Origin: Chloroflexota bacterium
GTDB taxonomy: Bacteria > Chloroflexota > FW602-bin22 > JACPRP01
DNA length: 51,047 bases
Direction of reading: 5' to 3'
Assembly: GCA_016210495.1 (NCBI GenBank)
Contig: JACQUC010000119.1
Coordinates: 1-51,047, forward strand
In this document: positions 17,971 to 26,857 of the stretch, piece by piece
How positions within the stretch are numbered: position 1 is the first letter of the stretch
How the letters are laid out: every line of letters begins with the position of its first letter
Translations under genes and position numbers: made by a program
Notes under the pieces: model-generated
Database searches by the model: none
What the model was told of the DNA's origin: nothing
The model's input: the letters and a program-made list of their open reading frames with translations, nothing else

Positions 17971-18246
17971 ATGGTAACGATAAGGGTTGCATTTGGCACC
18001 GGGTTCTCCCGATTGATCGGGACCGACGGCGAAACTCTGCAATTGGAGAAGCCGACACTAGCTTGCTTGGCCCAGACGTTGACGGACGGGCACGGCGAGG
18101 CTTTCAGATCTGCTTCTGGCGGCACCAGAATGACGGACGTGATCAGAGGCGCGGCGGTCCTGGTTAACGGCATCGGCGCCGCCCCGGACGTCGTTCTGAA
18201 GGAAGGTGACGAAGTAGCTATTTTCCTAATGGCAGAGGGAGGATAG
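17971..18246 (+). CDS. MoaD/ThiS-family sulfur carrier
   Basis: This is a 91-residue ubiquitin-fold protein ending in GG (LMAEGG), the C-terminal diglycine that becomes a thiocarboxylate in MoaD and ThiS. The beta-grasp pattern includes VLVNGIGAAPDVVLKEGDEV. It is followed without a gap by a ferredoxin and then an aldehyde ferredoxin oxidoreductase. Such MoaD-like genes commonly accompany AOR genes, where they supply sulfur for the pterin dithiolene cofactor. The role here rests on that context. Confidence 0.8.
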   Translation: MVTIRVAFGTGFSRLIGTDGETLQLEKPTLACLAQTLTDGHGEAFRSASGGTRMTDVIRGAAVLVNGIGAAPDVVLKEGDEVAIFLMAEGG

Positions 18247-18750
18247 ATGAAGAGGAGCAAGGTTTTCCGCGCCATCCCCGACCTCTGCACGGGCTGCTTG
18301 CAGTGTGAGATGATCTGCTCGTTGGTGAAGACCGGGACTGTGAGCCCTTCGCTGTCGCGGATAGGAGTTAGCCGCTCGTACAAGGACGGTTCCTGTGCCC
18401 CCACGATTTGCCGACATTGCACGGTGCCTCTTTGCCAGCACGCCTGTCCTGTTCCTGAAGCCATGTGGCTGGACGAAAACACCGCGGCGGTCGTTATCAA
18501 CGAGGACAAATGCATCGGCTGCCTGGCTTGTATGGAGGCCTGCCCCTTCGACGCCATATGGGTTGGGCCCAACAAGGAGGTGCTCAAATGCGACCTTTGC
18601 GGGGGCGAACCGGCCTGCGTCAAGTATTGTCCGCCAAGGCCTGACAACCAATTCCCGTCGCTGCCGTACCCCCAAGCGTCTGCACTGGAGTACGTCGAGC
18701 CGCACAGGATTACCAGGAAGGTAGCAGGGGGGCCCACCAAGAAACGGTGA
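18247..18750 (+). CDS. Ferredoxin-type electron-transfer subunit for AOR
   Basis: This 167-residue polyferredoxin has CTGCLQCEMICS, CRHCTVPLCQHACP, CIGCLACMEACP and a last group CDLCGGEPACVKYCP, enough for up to four [4Fe-4S] clusters, like the small subunit of DMSO-reductase-type and AOR-type enzymes. The ATG directly follows the MoaD stop (TAGATG) after a GGAGGA stretch, so translation is coupled. It should connect the tungsten enzyme encoded at 18879 with its electron acceptor. Confidence 0.85.
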   Translation: MKRSKVFRAIPDLCTGCLQCEMICSLVKTGTVSPSLSRIGVSRSYKDGSCAPTICRHCTVPLCQHACPVPEAMWLDENTAAVVINEDKCIGCLACMEACPFDAIWVGPNKEVLKCDLCGGEPACVKYCPPRPDNQFPSLPYPQASALEYVEPHRITRKVAGGPTKKR

Positions 18751-18878
18751 ATCACCGCGGGTGCGTGGGACACAACTCCACGCAAGAAGAAGGCGTGCCT
18801 GGCGCGGCCCGCGACCCCGTAGGACGCAGACCGCAACGACGACCATAAAGGCGAACACCCAGTTCGAGAAGGACGAAG

Positions 18879-20825
18879 ATGATGCCTCACCAGGGTCTTA
18901 TCCTTAGGGTTGATCTAAGCACCGGCCGGATATCCTGCGAACCGGTGGGCGAAGAGTTGCGTCGCAAATACCTGGGCGGCGATGGCATCAACTCGCGCTT
19001 GCTGTGGGAGCATTTCCTACAAGTTAAGCCCGGCATCGATCCGTTGGGCACCGACAATGTTCTGATAGCGGGCTCCGGTCCTCTTAACGGTACCCCCTTC
19101 GGCGCCGGCAGTAAGATGCAGTTCACCTACAAGTCGCCGGCCTACGGCATCTTCGGCGGAACCAGCAGCGGTGGTTTCTTTGCGTCTCAGTTGCGCTGGG
19201 CAGGCTACGATCACGTTGTCATCACCGGAAAAGCTAAGCATCCGGTCTACCTCTGGATCGAGGACGACAACGTAGAAATCAAGGATGCAGGCCATCTTCG
19301 GGGAATGACCGCGGATGAAGCGAACGAAGCCATTAGGGAGTCGCTGGGCGACAATGAGATCGAAACCGCCTGCATCGGCCAGGCGGGCGAGCATCTCGTT
19401 CGTTTCGCTTCGATCATGGTTAGCTGTCACCGCGCGGCCGGCAGGGGTGGGGGTGGCTGCGTGATGGGCTCGAAGAACCTCAAGGCCATCGCTGCTCGAG
19501 GAACCAAAGGCATCTGCATTCACGATCCCCATGGGCTGCTCCGGTTGCTGGATGAGTATCTGCCACTGACAAGAGGCCGCGCGGATAGGCAGGAGCGCAT
19601 GAGATTTGGTACGTCGGAAGCCTTTCGGAGAAACCAACCGTTGGGCTTCAATACTTACCGCAACGGCCAGGGCTACTTGCTTCCGGCGGAGAAGCTCGAC
19701 CGGCTGGATCATGACTGGTACGTGAACAACATGGGGCTTCGCGCTACGAGTTGCTCTGCTGGATGTCTCTTCGGATGCAATCACTGGCATCGCATTAAGG
19801 GGAACGAGAGTCCCGCCGCCGCCGAATACGCCGGTGAATGGGGCACCAGGCCGGAATACGGGGCCGCAAATCCATTTGGAGCGTCGTGCGATGTACCGGA
19901 CACGCCGGCGGTGGCCCACCTCACCAAGATGTGCAACCAGTACGGTATGGATACCTTCGAGATGGGAATGGGCCTGTCGTTCCTGATGGAGTTGTGGGAG
20001 AGAGGGATCATCAACGAGGATGACACGTCTAGCTTGGTTGGCCAGCCGCTATCCCTCGAATGGGGTAATTACCGGGCGCTGCAAGAGCTCATTACGGCTA
20101 CTGCGATGAAGCAGAACAAGCTAGGGGAGATCCTGGCGGAAGGCGTGTACCGGGCTGCCTTGGAGTTGGGCGGACTCAAGGATACAAACATACTGAAATA
20201 CGCCAGTTACGGGAAGGGTGGCGCCACTCACGAAGGGGCCGCCCGGGGCTTCCCGGCGATGGGGCTGGCCTGCGCGGTAGCCTCCGTCGGTGCGCACCAC
20301 GGTAGGGGAGCCGGCTTGCGGCCAGGACCGTCTATGAAGTACTTCGGCAAGGCAAAAGCCGGGGACCCGCTCTCCACCGCTTTGCTTGGGCCAGCGCAGG
20401 TCGTGGCGGAAATCCTATACGCGATAAATAACTCCGTCAGCATCTGCAATTTCCTGACGAGACAAGGGGAAATCAGCATAGAGCTGTTGGCGCGGGCTTT
20501 GCAGGTTGTTACCGGGATGACTCTGACCGAGGACGAGCTGTTGATCGCGGGAGAGAGGGTAGCCAACCTTCAGAAAGCCTTTAACTCCAGGCTGGGGCTG
20601 AGACGGCAACACGACAGTCTATGCGAGCGATGGATGAATGAACCCCAGGTGGAGGGCGCAGCCAAGGGGATGAAGGCCTCCAACTACCTGGAGGCAGCCT
20701 TAGACGAGTATTACCGGCGACACGGCTGGGACGAGAGGACCGCACTTCAAACCAGGAACAAAATGGCAGAGCTGGATATGCTTGATGTCGCTCAGGTGCT
20801 GGAGAAGGAGGGGGCCTTGGCATGA
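18879..20825 (+). CDS. Aldehyde ferredoxin oxidoreductase family tungsten enzyme
   Basis: This 648-residue AOR-family protein has the N-terminal pterin-binding domain (LRRKYLGGDGINSRLLW; PLNGTPFGAGSKMQFTYKSP) and the central and C-terminal helical domains. The iron-sulfur site is unusual: the cysteines run SCSAGCLFGC, spaced Cx3Cx3C rather than the classical Cx2Cx3C. The distal cysteine is likely the one in NSVSICNFLTRQGE. It belongs to the MoaD-ferredoxin-AOR set and is clearly different from the BamB-type paralogue at 42587. An aldehyde/acid couple such as an aromatic aldehyde is possible; the substrate is not evident. Confidence 0.87.
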   Translation: MMPHQGLILRVDLSTGRISCEPVGEELRRKYLGGDGINSRLLWEHFLQVKPGIDPLGTDNVLIAGSGPLNGTPFGAGSKMQFTYKSPAYGIFGGTSSGGFFASQLRWAGYDHVVITGKAKHPVYLWIEDDNVEIKDAGHLRGMTADEANEAIRESLGDNEIETACIGQAGEHLVRFASIMVSCHRAAGRGGGGCVMGSKNLKAIAARGTKGICIHDPHGLLRLLDEYLPLTRGRADRQERMRFGTSEAFRRNQPLGFNTYRNGQGYLLPAEKLDRLDHDWYVNNMGLRATSCSAGCLFGCNHWHRIKGNESPAAAEYAGEWGTRPEYGAANPFGASCDVPDTPAVAHLTKMCNQYGMDTFEMGMGLSFLMELWERGIINEDDTSSLVGQPLSLEWGNYRALQELITATAMKQNKLGEILAEGVYRAALELGGLKDTNILKYASYGKGGATHEGAARGFPAMGLACAVASVGAHHGRGAGLRPGPSMKYFGKAKAGDPLSTALLGPAQVVAEILYAINNSVSICNFLTRQGEISIELLARALQVVTGMTLTEDELLIAGERVANLQKAFNSRLGLRRQHDSLCERWMNEPQVEGAAKGMKASNYLEAALDEYYRRHGWDERTALQTRNKMAELDMLDVAQVLEKEGALA

Positions 20826-20885
20826 CTGGCGTCCTAGCCCGGATGGTGAAGCCCACGACCGCAAGAAATGTGAGGAGTAGAGCTG

Positions 20886-21503
20886 ATGGAGACCGTTATC
20901 GACCCAAAGGACACCGCTCTAATCGTACAGTGTGTGCAGCGCAGCTTTCTCGAAGCAGAGGGCACCGTCCTGGCCAAGATTCCGCAGATGTTGGAGAGAA
21001 AAGGAACCATCCCTAAGCTTGAAAAATTGGTTAGCGAGGCACGGCGAGTGGGGATGCCGATAGTATTCGTCGGCCACCTCAAGAGGCAAGATATGAAGGA
21101 CCTGGTCCTGCCTCGACTAGGTGATCGATTCCACCTCATCCATTTCTGCGTCGAGGGAACCCCCGGCGCCGAGTTTGTAAAGGGTCTGGAGCCTACACCG
21201 GACGATCACGTCGTTTACAAGCGCAGGTTTTCGGCCTTCTATTGCACCGATCTCGATGTGAGGCTGAAGTCGCTTGGCGTGAACACCGTCATCTACACCG
21301 GGTTACTCACCAACTCCTCGATTGCAAACTCTGTTGCCGCTGCCAACGATCGAGACCTAGAGATTATTGTTGTCAGCGACTGCTGCGCTTGCGGCGATCC
21401 AGTAGACGATGAGTTCTTTATGACGAGAGTCTTCCCATACGTGGCGCGAGTGAGGACGGCTGAAGAGGTGCTGACGGCATTGGCGGGAACTGGGGTCAGA
21501 TAA
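20886..21503 (+). CDS. Isochorismatase-like (cysteine hydrolase superfamily) protein with altered triad
   Basis: This 205-residue alpha/beta protein of the isochorismatase/nicotinamidase fold has ALIVQCVQRSFL at its N-terminus, VVYKRRFSAFY in the middle, and GLLTNSSIANSVAAANDRD with the following VVSDCCA strand. The family triad is Asp-Lys-Cys. The Lys is present (YKRRFSAF), but Asp of the usual IDMQ is replaced (QCVQ), and the nucleophile position in T-x-x-C reads T-N-S-S. Either it uses another nucleophile, works non-hydrolytically, or is a binding protein. GGAG lies 8 nt before the ATG. It is 60 bp after AOR. Confidence 0.75.
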   Translation: METVIDPKDTALIVQCVQRSFLEAEGTVLAKIPQMLERKGTIPKLEKLVSEARRVGMPIVFVGHLKRQDMKDLVLPRLGDRFHLIHFCVEGTPGAEFVKGLEPTPDDHVVYKRRFSAFYCTDLDVRLKSLGVNTVIYTGLLTNSSIANSVAAANDRDLEIIVVSDCCACGDPVDDEFFMTRVFPYVARVRTAEEVLTALAGTGVR

Positions 21504-21659
21504 AGCCTTCTGTGGGTCCATCAGACTGTTCTTTGGTTTGCGGCCGGGCGGGTCGCGCTAGAAGAACGTTCGGGGGCCAGTTCGGGGAGACCTTGTGAGC
21601 TCTTGCGCGGAATTGTCCCGGGGACGGCGCTAAGCTGCCTCCTGCACCAGGAGATAAGA

Positions 21660-23366
21660 ATGCCTGTCTATGGCTCATGGAGATACGTCTATGTCGCTCT
21701 GTTCGCCGCAGTCGCTTTCGTGGTCATTTTCCCCATGCTCAGCGTGGTATTTGGCAGCTTTTGGGGAGCACCACCAGGACGGCCAGGCGGTTTCACGTTC
21801 CAAGGATACATTAACACTTATGGATCGGACCTGAGCACCTATAGAGTGCTGTTCAACAGTTTTTTTATTGCCGGTGCTAAGACCGTGATGGCAGTGGTCA
21901 GTGGTGTTTTTCTGGCCTGGGTGGTCACTCGCACCGATACTCCAGGAGCTCGGGCACTAGAGACGCTACTGGCTGTGCCATTTTTTGTTCCCTCCGTCCT
22001 AACAGCCCTAGGATGGGCGATGTTGGCCAACCCACGAACCGGCTCAATAAACAAGCTGCTGATGATGCTGCCGGGTGTCGAAACGCCTGTTCTAAACATT
22101 TACTCGATGAGCGGCATTATTTGGCATATGTGGCAATTCTCGACAGCGTTTGTGTTCATACTAATCGTGCCGGCTTTTCGGAATATGGATCCAAGTCTCG
22201 AAGACAGCTCACGGATGAGTGGCTCTGGCAACATCTCTACCCTGTTCAGGATAACCCTGCCTCTGATGAAGCCCGCAATCCTGGGAGCCACGCTCCTGAC
22301 GTTTATCCGGGGTCTGGAGGCTTTTGACACGCCAGTTCTGCTGGGCGTACCGGCCAACATCCTTGTCTTTTCAACCAGCATTTATGTCAATATCCTGGGC
22401 AGGTTCCCTCCAAGGTATGCGGAAGGTATGGCCCTGTCGGTGTCGCTGATGTTGATCGCAATGGTTTTGATCGTTATTCAATGGAGGATGCTAGGTGCAA
22501 AGCAGTACACCACGATAAGTGGTAAGGGTTACCAGCCTCGATTGATCAGACTTGGGCCCGCGAAATGGGTGGCGCTTGCTTTTTGCAGCGTGTATGTGCT
22601 GGTGGCTCTTGTTTTGCCGGTGTCGCAGTTGATAATGAGTTCGTTTTTCAGAATTTTCGGCCTCTACACAGCAGACATGTTCACCTTAGGCAACTATCAA
22701 CGTGTCCTGGGGGACCCGGTTGTCTGGCGCTCGTTCAAGAACACGTTGATCATCGCGGGCGGCGGTGCACTAATTGCGCTGACTCTGGCTACGCTTGTGT
22801 CGTATTTCGTCCAGCGCATCAAGGTCCGGGGCAACAAACTTCTGGACCTCGTTGCCTGGTTGCCGTGGACCGTGCCCGGCACGGTCTTGGGCCTGGGAAG
22901 CCTGTGGGGATATGCGCTGCTACCGGGACCCCTAAACCTCTATGGTACAGCTTGGATCCTGTTGGTAGCGTACATCAACATAGGCCTCCCCGTGGCGATG
23001 CGCGTGATGACGGGTAACGTCGTTCAGATCAGTCCTGATCTCGAGGAATGCTCGCGCGTGCACGGTGCCACCCTAGGGCAGACACTCTTGAGAATCGTAG
23101 CACCTCTGGTGCGTCCAGGGTTTTTGGCGGGTGCTATTCTGCTTTTTACCATGCTTATGCGTGACTTGAGCACATCTATTTTCTTGTATACTCCCGGGAA
23201 TGAGGTGGTGCCAGTGGTTATCCTTAAGTACTGGGGGGAAGGAGGGGGATCTGAGGTTGTAAGCGTGGTCGCTATCCTAATGCTGGGTTTGCTAGTGTTC
23301 CTGCGGGTGTTAGAGGGCTACTTTAGGCGCCTTGACAAGGCTAAGATACAGATGGAGTCAAGTTGA
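21660..23366 (+). CDS. ABC importer permease (two fused permease domains, iron/thiamine type)
   Basis: This 568-residue membrane protein has about twelve hydrophobic segments in two homologous halves. Each half has an EAA-type loop (LEDSSRMSGSGNISTLFRITLPL in the first; LEECSRVHGATLGQTLLRIVAPL in the second). The fused arrangement is that of the FbpB/AfuB/ThiP group. I start at the ATG at 21660, 6 nt after AGGAG, giving MPVYGSWRYVYVALFAAV; an in-frame upstream start at 21603 has no ribosome site. A binding protein and ATPase gene follow. Confidence 0.88.
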   Translation: MPVYGSWRYVYVALFAAVAFVVIFPMLSVVFGSFWGAPPGRPGGFTFQGYINTYGSDLSTYRVLFNSFFIAGAKTVMAVVSGVFLAWVVTRTDTPGARALETLLAVPFFVPSVLTALGWAMLANPRTGSINKLLMMLPGVETPVLNIYSMSGIIWHMWQFSTAFVFILIVPAFRNMDPSLEDSSRMSGSGNISTLFRITLPLMKPAILGATLLTFIRGLEAFDTPVLLGVPANILVFSTSIYVNILGRFPPRYAEGMALSVSLMLIAMVLIVIQWRMLGAKQYTTISGKGYQPRLIRLGPAKWVALAFCSVYVLVALVLPVSQLIMSSFFRIFGLYTADMFTLGNYQRVLGDPVVWRSFKNTLIIAGGGALIALTLATLVSYFVQRIKVRGNKLLDLVAWLPWTVPGTVLGLGSLWGYALLPGPLNLYGTAWILLVAYINIGLPVAMRVMTGNVVQISPDLEECSRVHGATLGQTLLRIVAPLVRPGFLAGAILLFTMLMRDLSTSIFLYTPGNEVVPVVILKYWGEGGGSEVVSVVAILMLGLLVFLRVLEGYFRRLDKAKIQMESS

Positions 23367-23406
23367 CTGGTGAGAAACCAAAGAAAGCAATTGGAGGGGT
23401 GAAAAC

Positions 23407-24501
23407 GTGAGACTTGGGAACGTCCTTAAGGTGCGTGCTGCTCTGGTTGTACTGGCGATACTGGTAGCTGTTGTCATCGCGGCGTGTGCTCCTGCCGAGA
23501 GCAAGCCCCCAGCCGCGCCAGCAGCCAAGTCGGATGCAAAAGCGGTCGAAAGTGGCGAGTGGGACAAGATCGCAAAGGCGGGCAAGGACAAGGGCAAGGT
23601 AACTTGGTATGGATTTGGTCCTCTTGAACGGGTGGCGGCCAGGGCGGCTGAAGTATTAGGGATGCAGATTGACTTTGCTAACATGCGCGCGACCGAGTCG
23701 AGGGAGAGGGTAATCACCGAGGTCTCGACTGGCCGACCTGTAGCGGATGCCGTTCAAATTGGCCCGAGCTTTGCGATGGAAGGCACCAAGTTGGGGGTGT
23801 TCCAGGAGCTTGGCCCTCTACCCAACCTGAGGTTCGTGCCCGAGAAATACCGGGATCCCGGCGGCCTGAACGTGCCGGTAGCCATCAACACCTACGGTAT
23901 CCTGGTGAACACCGACCTGGTGAAGGCTGGAGAAGAGCCCAAGAGCTGGCAGGACCTTCTCGATCCCAAGTGGAAAGGCAAGTTGTTGGCCGATGACCCT
24001 CGCGCACCGGGAAACGGAAACACGCTTTTCGGATCGTTGCTTTCCAGGTTCGGACGCAAGTATCACGAGCAGTTGGCCCAGCAGCAAGTTCACTTCACGC
24101 GTAACTATGCAGAGAACCTGCGGGCCCTCGCCCGTGGAGAATTTGCCGTGTTCTTCCCGGTGAAATTCATGGACCTTTTCGCGGTGCTCAAGGGGACGCC
24201 GACCAAGGGAATTGTCCCACGCGAGGGCGTGAGCGGCGTTACGGTCACGAACGCCGTCGTCAAGGGTGCTCGAAATGCTGATGGAGGACGACTCCTCATC
24301 AACTGGCTCCTGACCGAAGAAGGCCAGAAACTGCTATTGGAGGCGGGTTCGACACCTGTCCGAGGGGACGTGAACTATGGCGGAGAAGTCGCACAGTTTC
24401 TCCCCGCGACGGTAGGGGTCGACGTATGGCTGTGGACCATGGAAGAGCTCGACGGGATAGGCAAGATCGTCGCAGAGATGGAGGCCATCTACGGCAAGTA
24501 G
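23407..24501 (+). CDS. Extracytoplasmic solute-binding lipoprotein of the ABC importer
   Basis: This is a 364-residue type-2 periplasmic-binding-protein-like protein with a hydrophobic signal segment and lipobox (VVIAAC), followed by a Pro/Ala/Lys linker, so it is probably a lipid-anchored receptor. Internal segments such as INTYGILVNTDLVK, WQDLLDPKWKGKLLADDP and NWLLTEEGQKLL are typical of the iron/phosphonate/polyamine-type binding proteins next to FbpB-like permeases. GTG at 23407 follows GGAGGGG. It is 40 bp after the permease. The ligand cannot be told from sequence; in this block an organic acid is as likely as a metal. Confidence 0.85.
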   Translation: MRLGNVLKVRAALVVLAILVAVVIAACAPAESKPPAAPAAKSDAKAVESGEWDKIAKAGKDKGKVTWYGFGPLERVAARAAEVLGMQIDFANMRATESRERVITEVSTGRPVADAVQIGPSFAMEGTKLGVFQELGPLPNLRFVPEKYRDPGGLNVPVAINTYGILVNTDLVKAGEEPKSWQDLLDPKWKGKLLADDPRAPGNGNTLFGSLLSRFGRKYHEQLAQQQVHFTRNYAENLRALARGEFAVFFPVKFMDLFAVLKGTPTKGIVPREGVSGVTVTNAVVKGARNADGGRLLINWLLTEEGQKLLLEAGSTPVRGDVNYGGEVAQFLPATVGVDVWLWTMEELDGIGKIVAEMEAIYGK

Positions 24502-24772
24502 CGGTTGATCGGACGCAGGCAATGAGCCTGGAGCTGCCGCGCCACATGGACCGGCGGGCGCAACGCACTGATCTAGGCCGCCTGCTCCGCACCCACAACG
24601 AAGGGGCTTTTAGGCGATTCGAAACAGCCCAGAAAGGGCCATGATAAGCGACCAGCGGCCGAGCGGTGGTGCCTTGTCAAGCTCCAGCATCGCACGGCGA
24701 AACAGGGTATTTGGCTCGGGAACGCCGCACTTGGAACCGTAAGCGCGAGATGCCACACGTGGGGGGATTAGC

Positions 24773-25930
24773 ATGCCGTCTGTGCGACTGGAGAACCTCA
24801 GCAAATCCTTTGACGGTAAACACATGGCCGTGTGCCACGTCGATCTGGACATCCGGGATGGGGAGCTAATAACCCTTCTAGGACCCAGCGGCTGCGGCAA
24901 GACTACTACGTTGCGCATGATCGCCGGCCTAGAGGAAAACGACACCGGCACAGTTTGGATTGGGGACCGAATCGTTAGCTCGAAGGAAAAGCGCATCTTC
25001 GTTCAGCCCGAGCGACGGAACATCGGCATGGTCTTCCAGTCATATGCAGTTTGGCCGCATATGACCATCTTTGAGAACGTTGCCTATCCACTCCACGTCC
25101 GTCGCCGCCCGAAGAACGAAGTCAAGAGTAAGGTCCGGGAGGCCCTGGCGTTGCTGGGGCTCGAAGAATTGGAAAGTCGGTTGGCCACGCAGCTCAGTGG
25201 AGGCCAGCAGCAGCGAGTTGCCATTGCACGGGCGCTGGTCTTCGATCCGCAGCTCCTGCTGTTTGATGAGCCCTTGAGCAACCTGGACGCCAAGCTTCGG
25301 GAGCGCATGCGCTTCGAGCTGCGACAATTGCAGCGGCGACTGAAAACAACGGCCATTTACGTCACGCACGACCAAAACGAAAGCATGGTTCTGTCTGATC
25401 GCATAGTGGTAATGAACTCAGGCCGCATTGAGCAAATTGGGCCGCCCCGCGAGATTTACGAACGCCCACGCAGCAGGTTTGTCAGCGAGTTCATCGGAGT
25501 GACCAATTCTGTCCTGGGCAGAGTACGAGAAGTCGTATTGGGCTCAAGCATTGGTTCAGAACTAGAACCTGCCTCCCAGTATCTGGCAATTGAGAGCAAG
25601 GACCTGGGGGAAGCGGTGTACTGCCGCGCCGACCCTGAGCTTGAAAAAGGAGACAAGGTAATCCTGTCAGTCCGCCCCGAGCATATTACCTTGTCAGCTC
25701 AACGAGGCAGCCGTGTGACCAACGTTTTCTATGGCGAAGTGGTGTTGGCGGCCTATGTGGGCAATCAGATCGAGTACGAAGTGAAGATCGGTGGTCAGCA
25801 TCTGCGAACGCTGGCTAACCCCTCGCACGAGTTTCAAGTAGGCAGCAAGGTTTGGGTGGATCTGAGCGCGGGGGCCATCGTTCCCTTGCCCAAAACAGCA
25901 AGTGTGCAGGAACAGGATACGGAGCTCTAA
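24773..25930 (+). CDS. ABC importer ATPase (PotA/FbpC/UgpC type)
   Basis: This 385-residue nucleotide-binding protein has Walker A GPSGCGKTT, Q-loop VFQSYAVWPHM, signature LSGGQQQR, Walker B LLLFDEP and switch histidine YVTHDQNE. A C-terminal regulatory OB-fold (TOBE-like) region follows from about residue 240 (SVRPEHITL). It completes the permease-receptor-ATPase set. About 270 bp separate it from the receptor gene; that gap contains no recognisable gene. Its 3' end overlaps the end of the convergent MBL-fold gene by 4 bp. Confidence 0.92.
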   Translation: MPSVRLENLSKSFDGKHMAVCHVDLDIRDGELITLLGPSGCGKTTTLRMIAGLEENDTGTVWIGDRIVSSKEKRIFVQPERRNIGMVFQSYAVWPHMTIFENVAYPLHVRRRPKNEVKSKVREALALLGLEELESRLATQLSGGQQQRVAIARALVFDPQLLLFDEPLSNLDAKLRERMRFELRQLQRRLKTTAIYVTHDQNESMVLSDRIVVMNSGRIEQIGPPREIYERPRSRFVSEFIGVTNSVLGRVREVVLGSSIGSELEPASQYLAIESKDLGEAVYCRADPELEKGDKVILSVRPEHITLSAQRGSRVTNVFYGEVVLAAYVGNQIEYEVKIGGQHLRTLANPSHEFQVGSKVWVDLSAGAIVPLPKTASVQEQDTEL

Positions 25931-26772
25931 ACTTCTTGGATCTCTCCCGTGAATAGCTCGTACAGGCGTCTCACTCCCACTCGCGAGAACTGCAGCCGTG
26001 CCTCGGGCACACCGGCTCGGAAGATCTCGTACTTGCTCAGGCAATCGATCCGCTCGGTCCGCTCGACCGTTTCCTCTTTGGTCAATCCCTGGTCGATTGC
26101 CTCTCTTATGGCTCCGAGCGTAGCTTCAAGTTCCGTCCGGAATTCCGCGATGTAGCCGCTGTCGCAGACCTCGCCGTGTCCAGGCACGACGATGCTCGCG
26201 CCGAGAGACTCGATCCGGTCGATGGAGCGGCGCCACTGGGTAGGGAGCGCCTCGTGGAACGACGGGCCCTGGCGGCAGACTATGTCGTCGCCGGTAAAGA
26301 CGACCCCTTCTTGGGGGATGTGAACGGCGAGTCCGCTGGTGGTATGCCCGGGCAGCCGAATCAAGCGCACCTCCTGCCCACCAACGAAGAGGCACATTCT
26401 TTCGGAGAAGCAAATGGTCGGGATTCTGAGCTTGAAGCCTTCGAGCAGCGGAGCGGCTTCGGGCGCCAACTCGAGGGCCCTCCGACGGGCTGCTTCCGAG
26501 ACTTGCGGGTTGTCCAGGGCGGCTCTGGCCTGGTCAGTGCCTATCACCGGGCAGGGAAAGAAATAGTTGCACGTGGTGTGATCGATGTGATGCTCCGTGT
26601 TGACCAGGTAAGTGATCTGGCCCAACCGCGCAAGTTCCTTCTTCCACACCTGTGCATCCGATGGGCTGAAAGGCGAATCGATCATCACCAGCCCTTCCGG
26701 CGTTACCAGCACCCCTACATTACACCCGTGGAATCCGGTCTCCACGTAAATATTCTGGCTGACCTGTTGCAT
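25927..26772 (-). CDS. Metallo-beta-lactamase-fold hydrolase with variant metal motif
   Basis: This 281-residue MBL-fold protein has the second-site histidine region LPGHTTSGLAVHIP, the bridging aspartate in VVFTGDDIV and the late histidine in VVPGHGEV. The first motif, normally HxHxDH, reads EHHIDH (TEHHIDHTTCN), so the first histidine is glutamate. Its substrate is unknown; thioesterase-like or glyoxalase-II-like activity would suit a CoA-ester neighbourhood. It ends the minus-strand group that starts with the molybdopterin oxidoreductase and lies 85 bp after the selenoprotein gene. Confidence 0.82.
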   Translation of the reverse strand: MQQVSQNIYVETGFHGCNVGVLVTPEGLVMIDSPFSPSDAQVWKKELARLGQITYLVNTEHHIDHTTCNYFFPCPVIGTDQARAALDNPQVSEAARRRALELAPEAAPLLEGFKLRIPTICFSERMCLFVGGQEVRLIRLPGHTTSGLAVHIPQEGVVFTGDDIVCRQGPSFHEALPTQWRRSIDRIESLGASIVVPGHGEVCDSGYIAEFRTELEATLGAIREAIDQGLTKEETVERTERIDCLSKYEIFRAGVPEARLQFSRVGVRRLYELFTGEIQEV

Positions 26773-26857
26773 TTCCTCACCCCATTAGCTTATTCGTCTC
26801 TGTGCCTCTCCCGACTACCTTGGCTCCCATTCATCGCCTGCCATTACCAGAACGGTC

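Noticed and set aside
18247..20825. A second class II benzoyl-CoA reductase (BamBC) formed by the AOR and ferredoxin at 18-21 kb
   Set aside because: This AOR lacks the BamB-type segments around its cluster and active site and comes with a MoaD-like gene, as ordinary AORs do.
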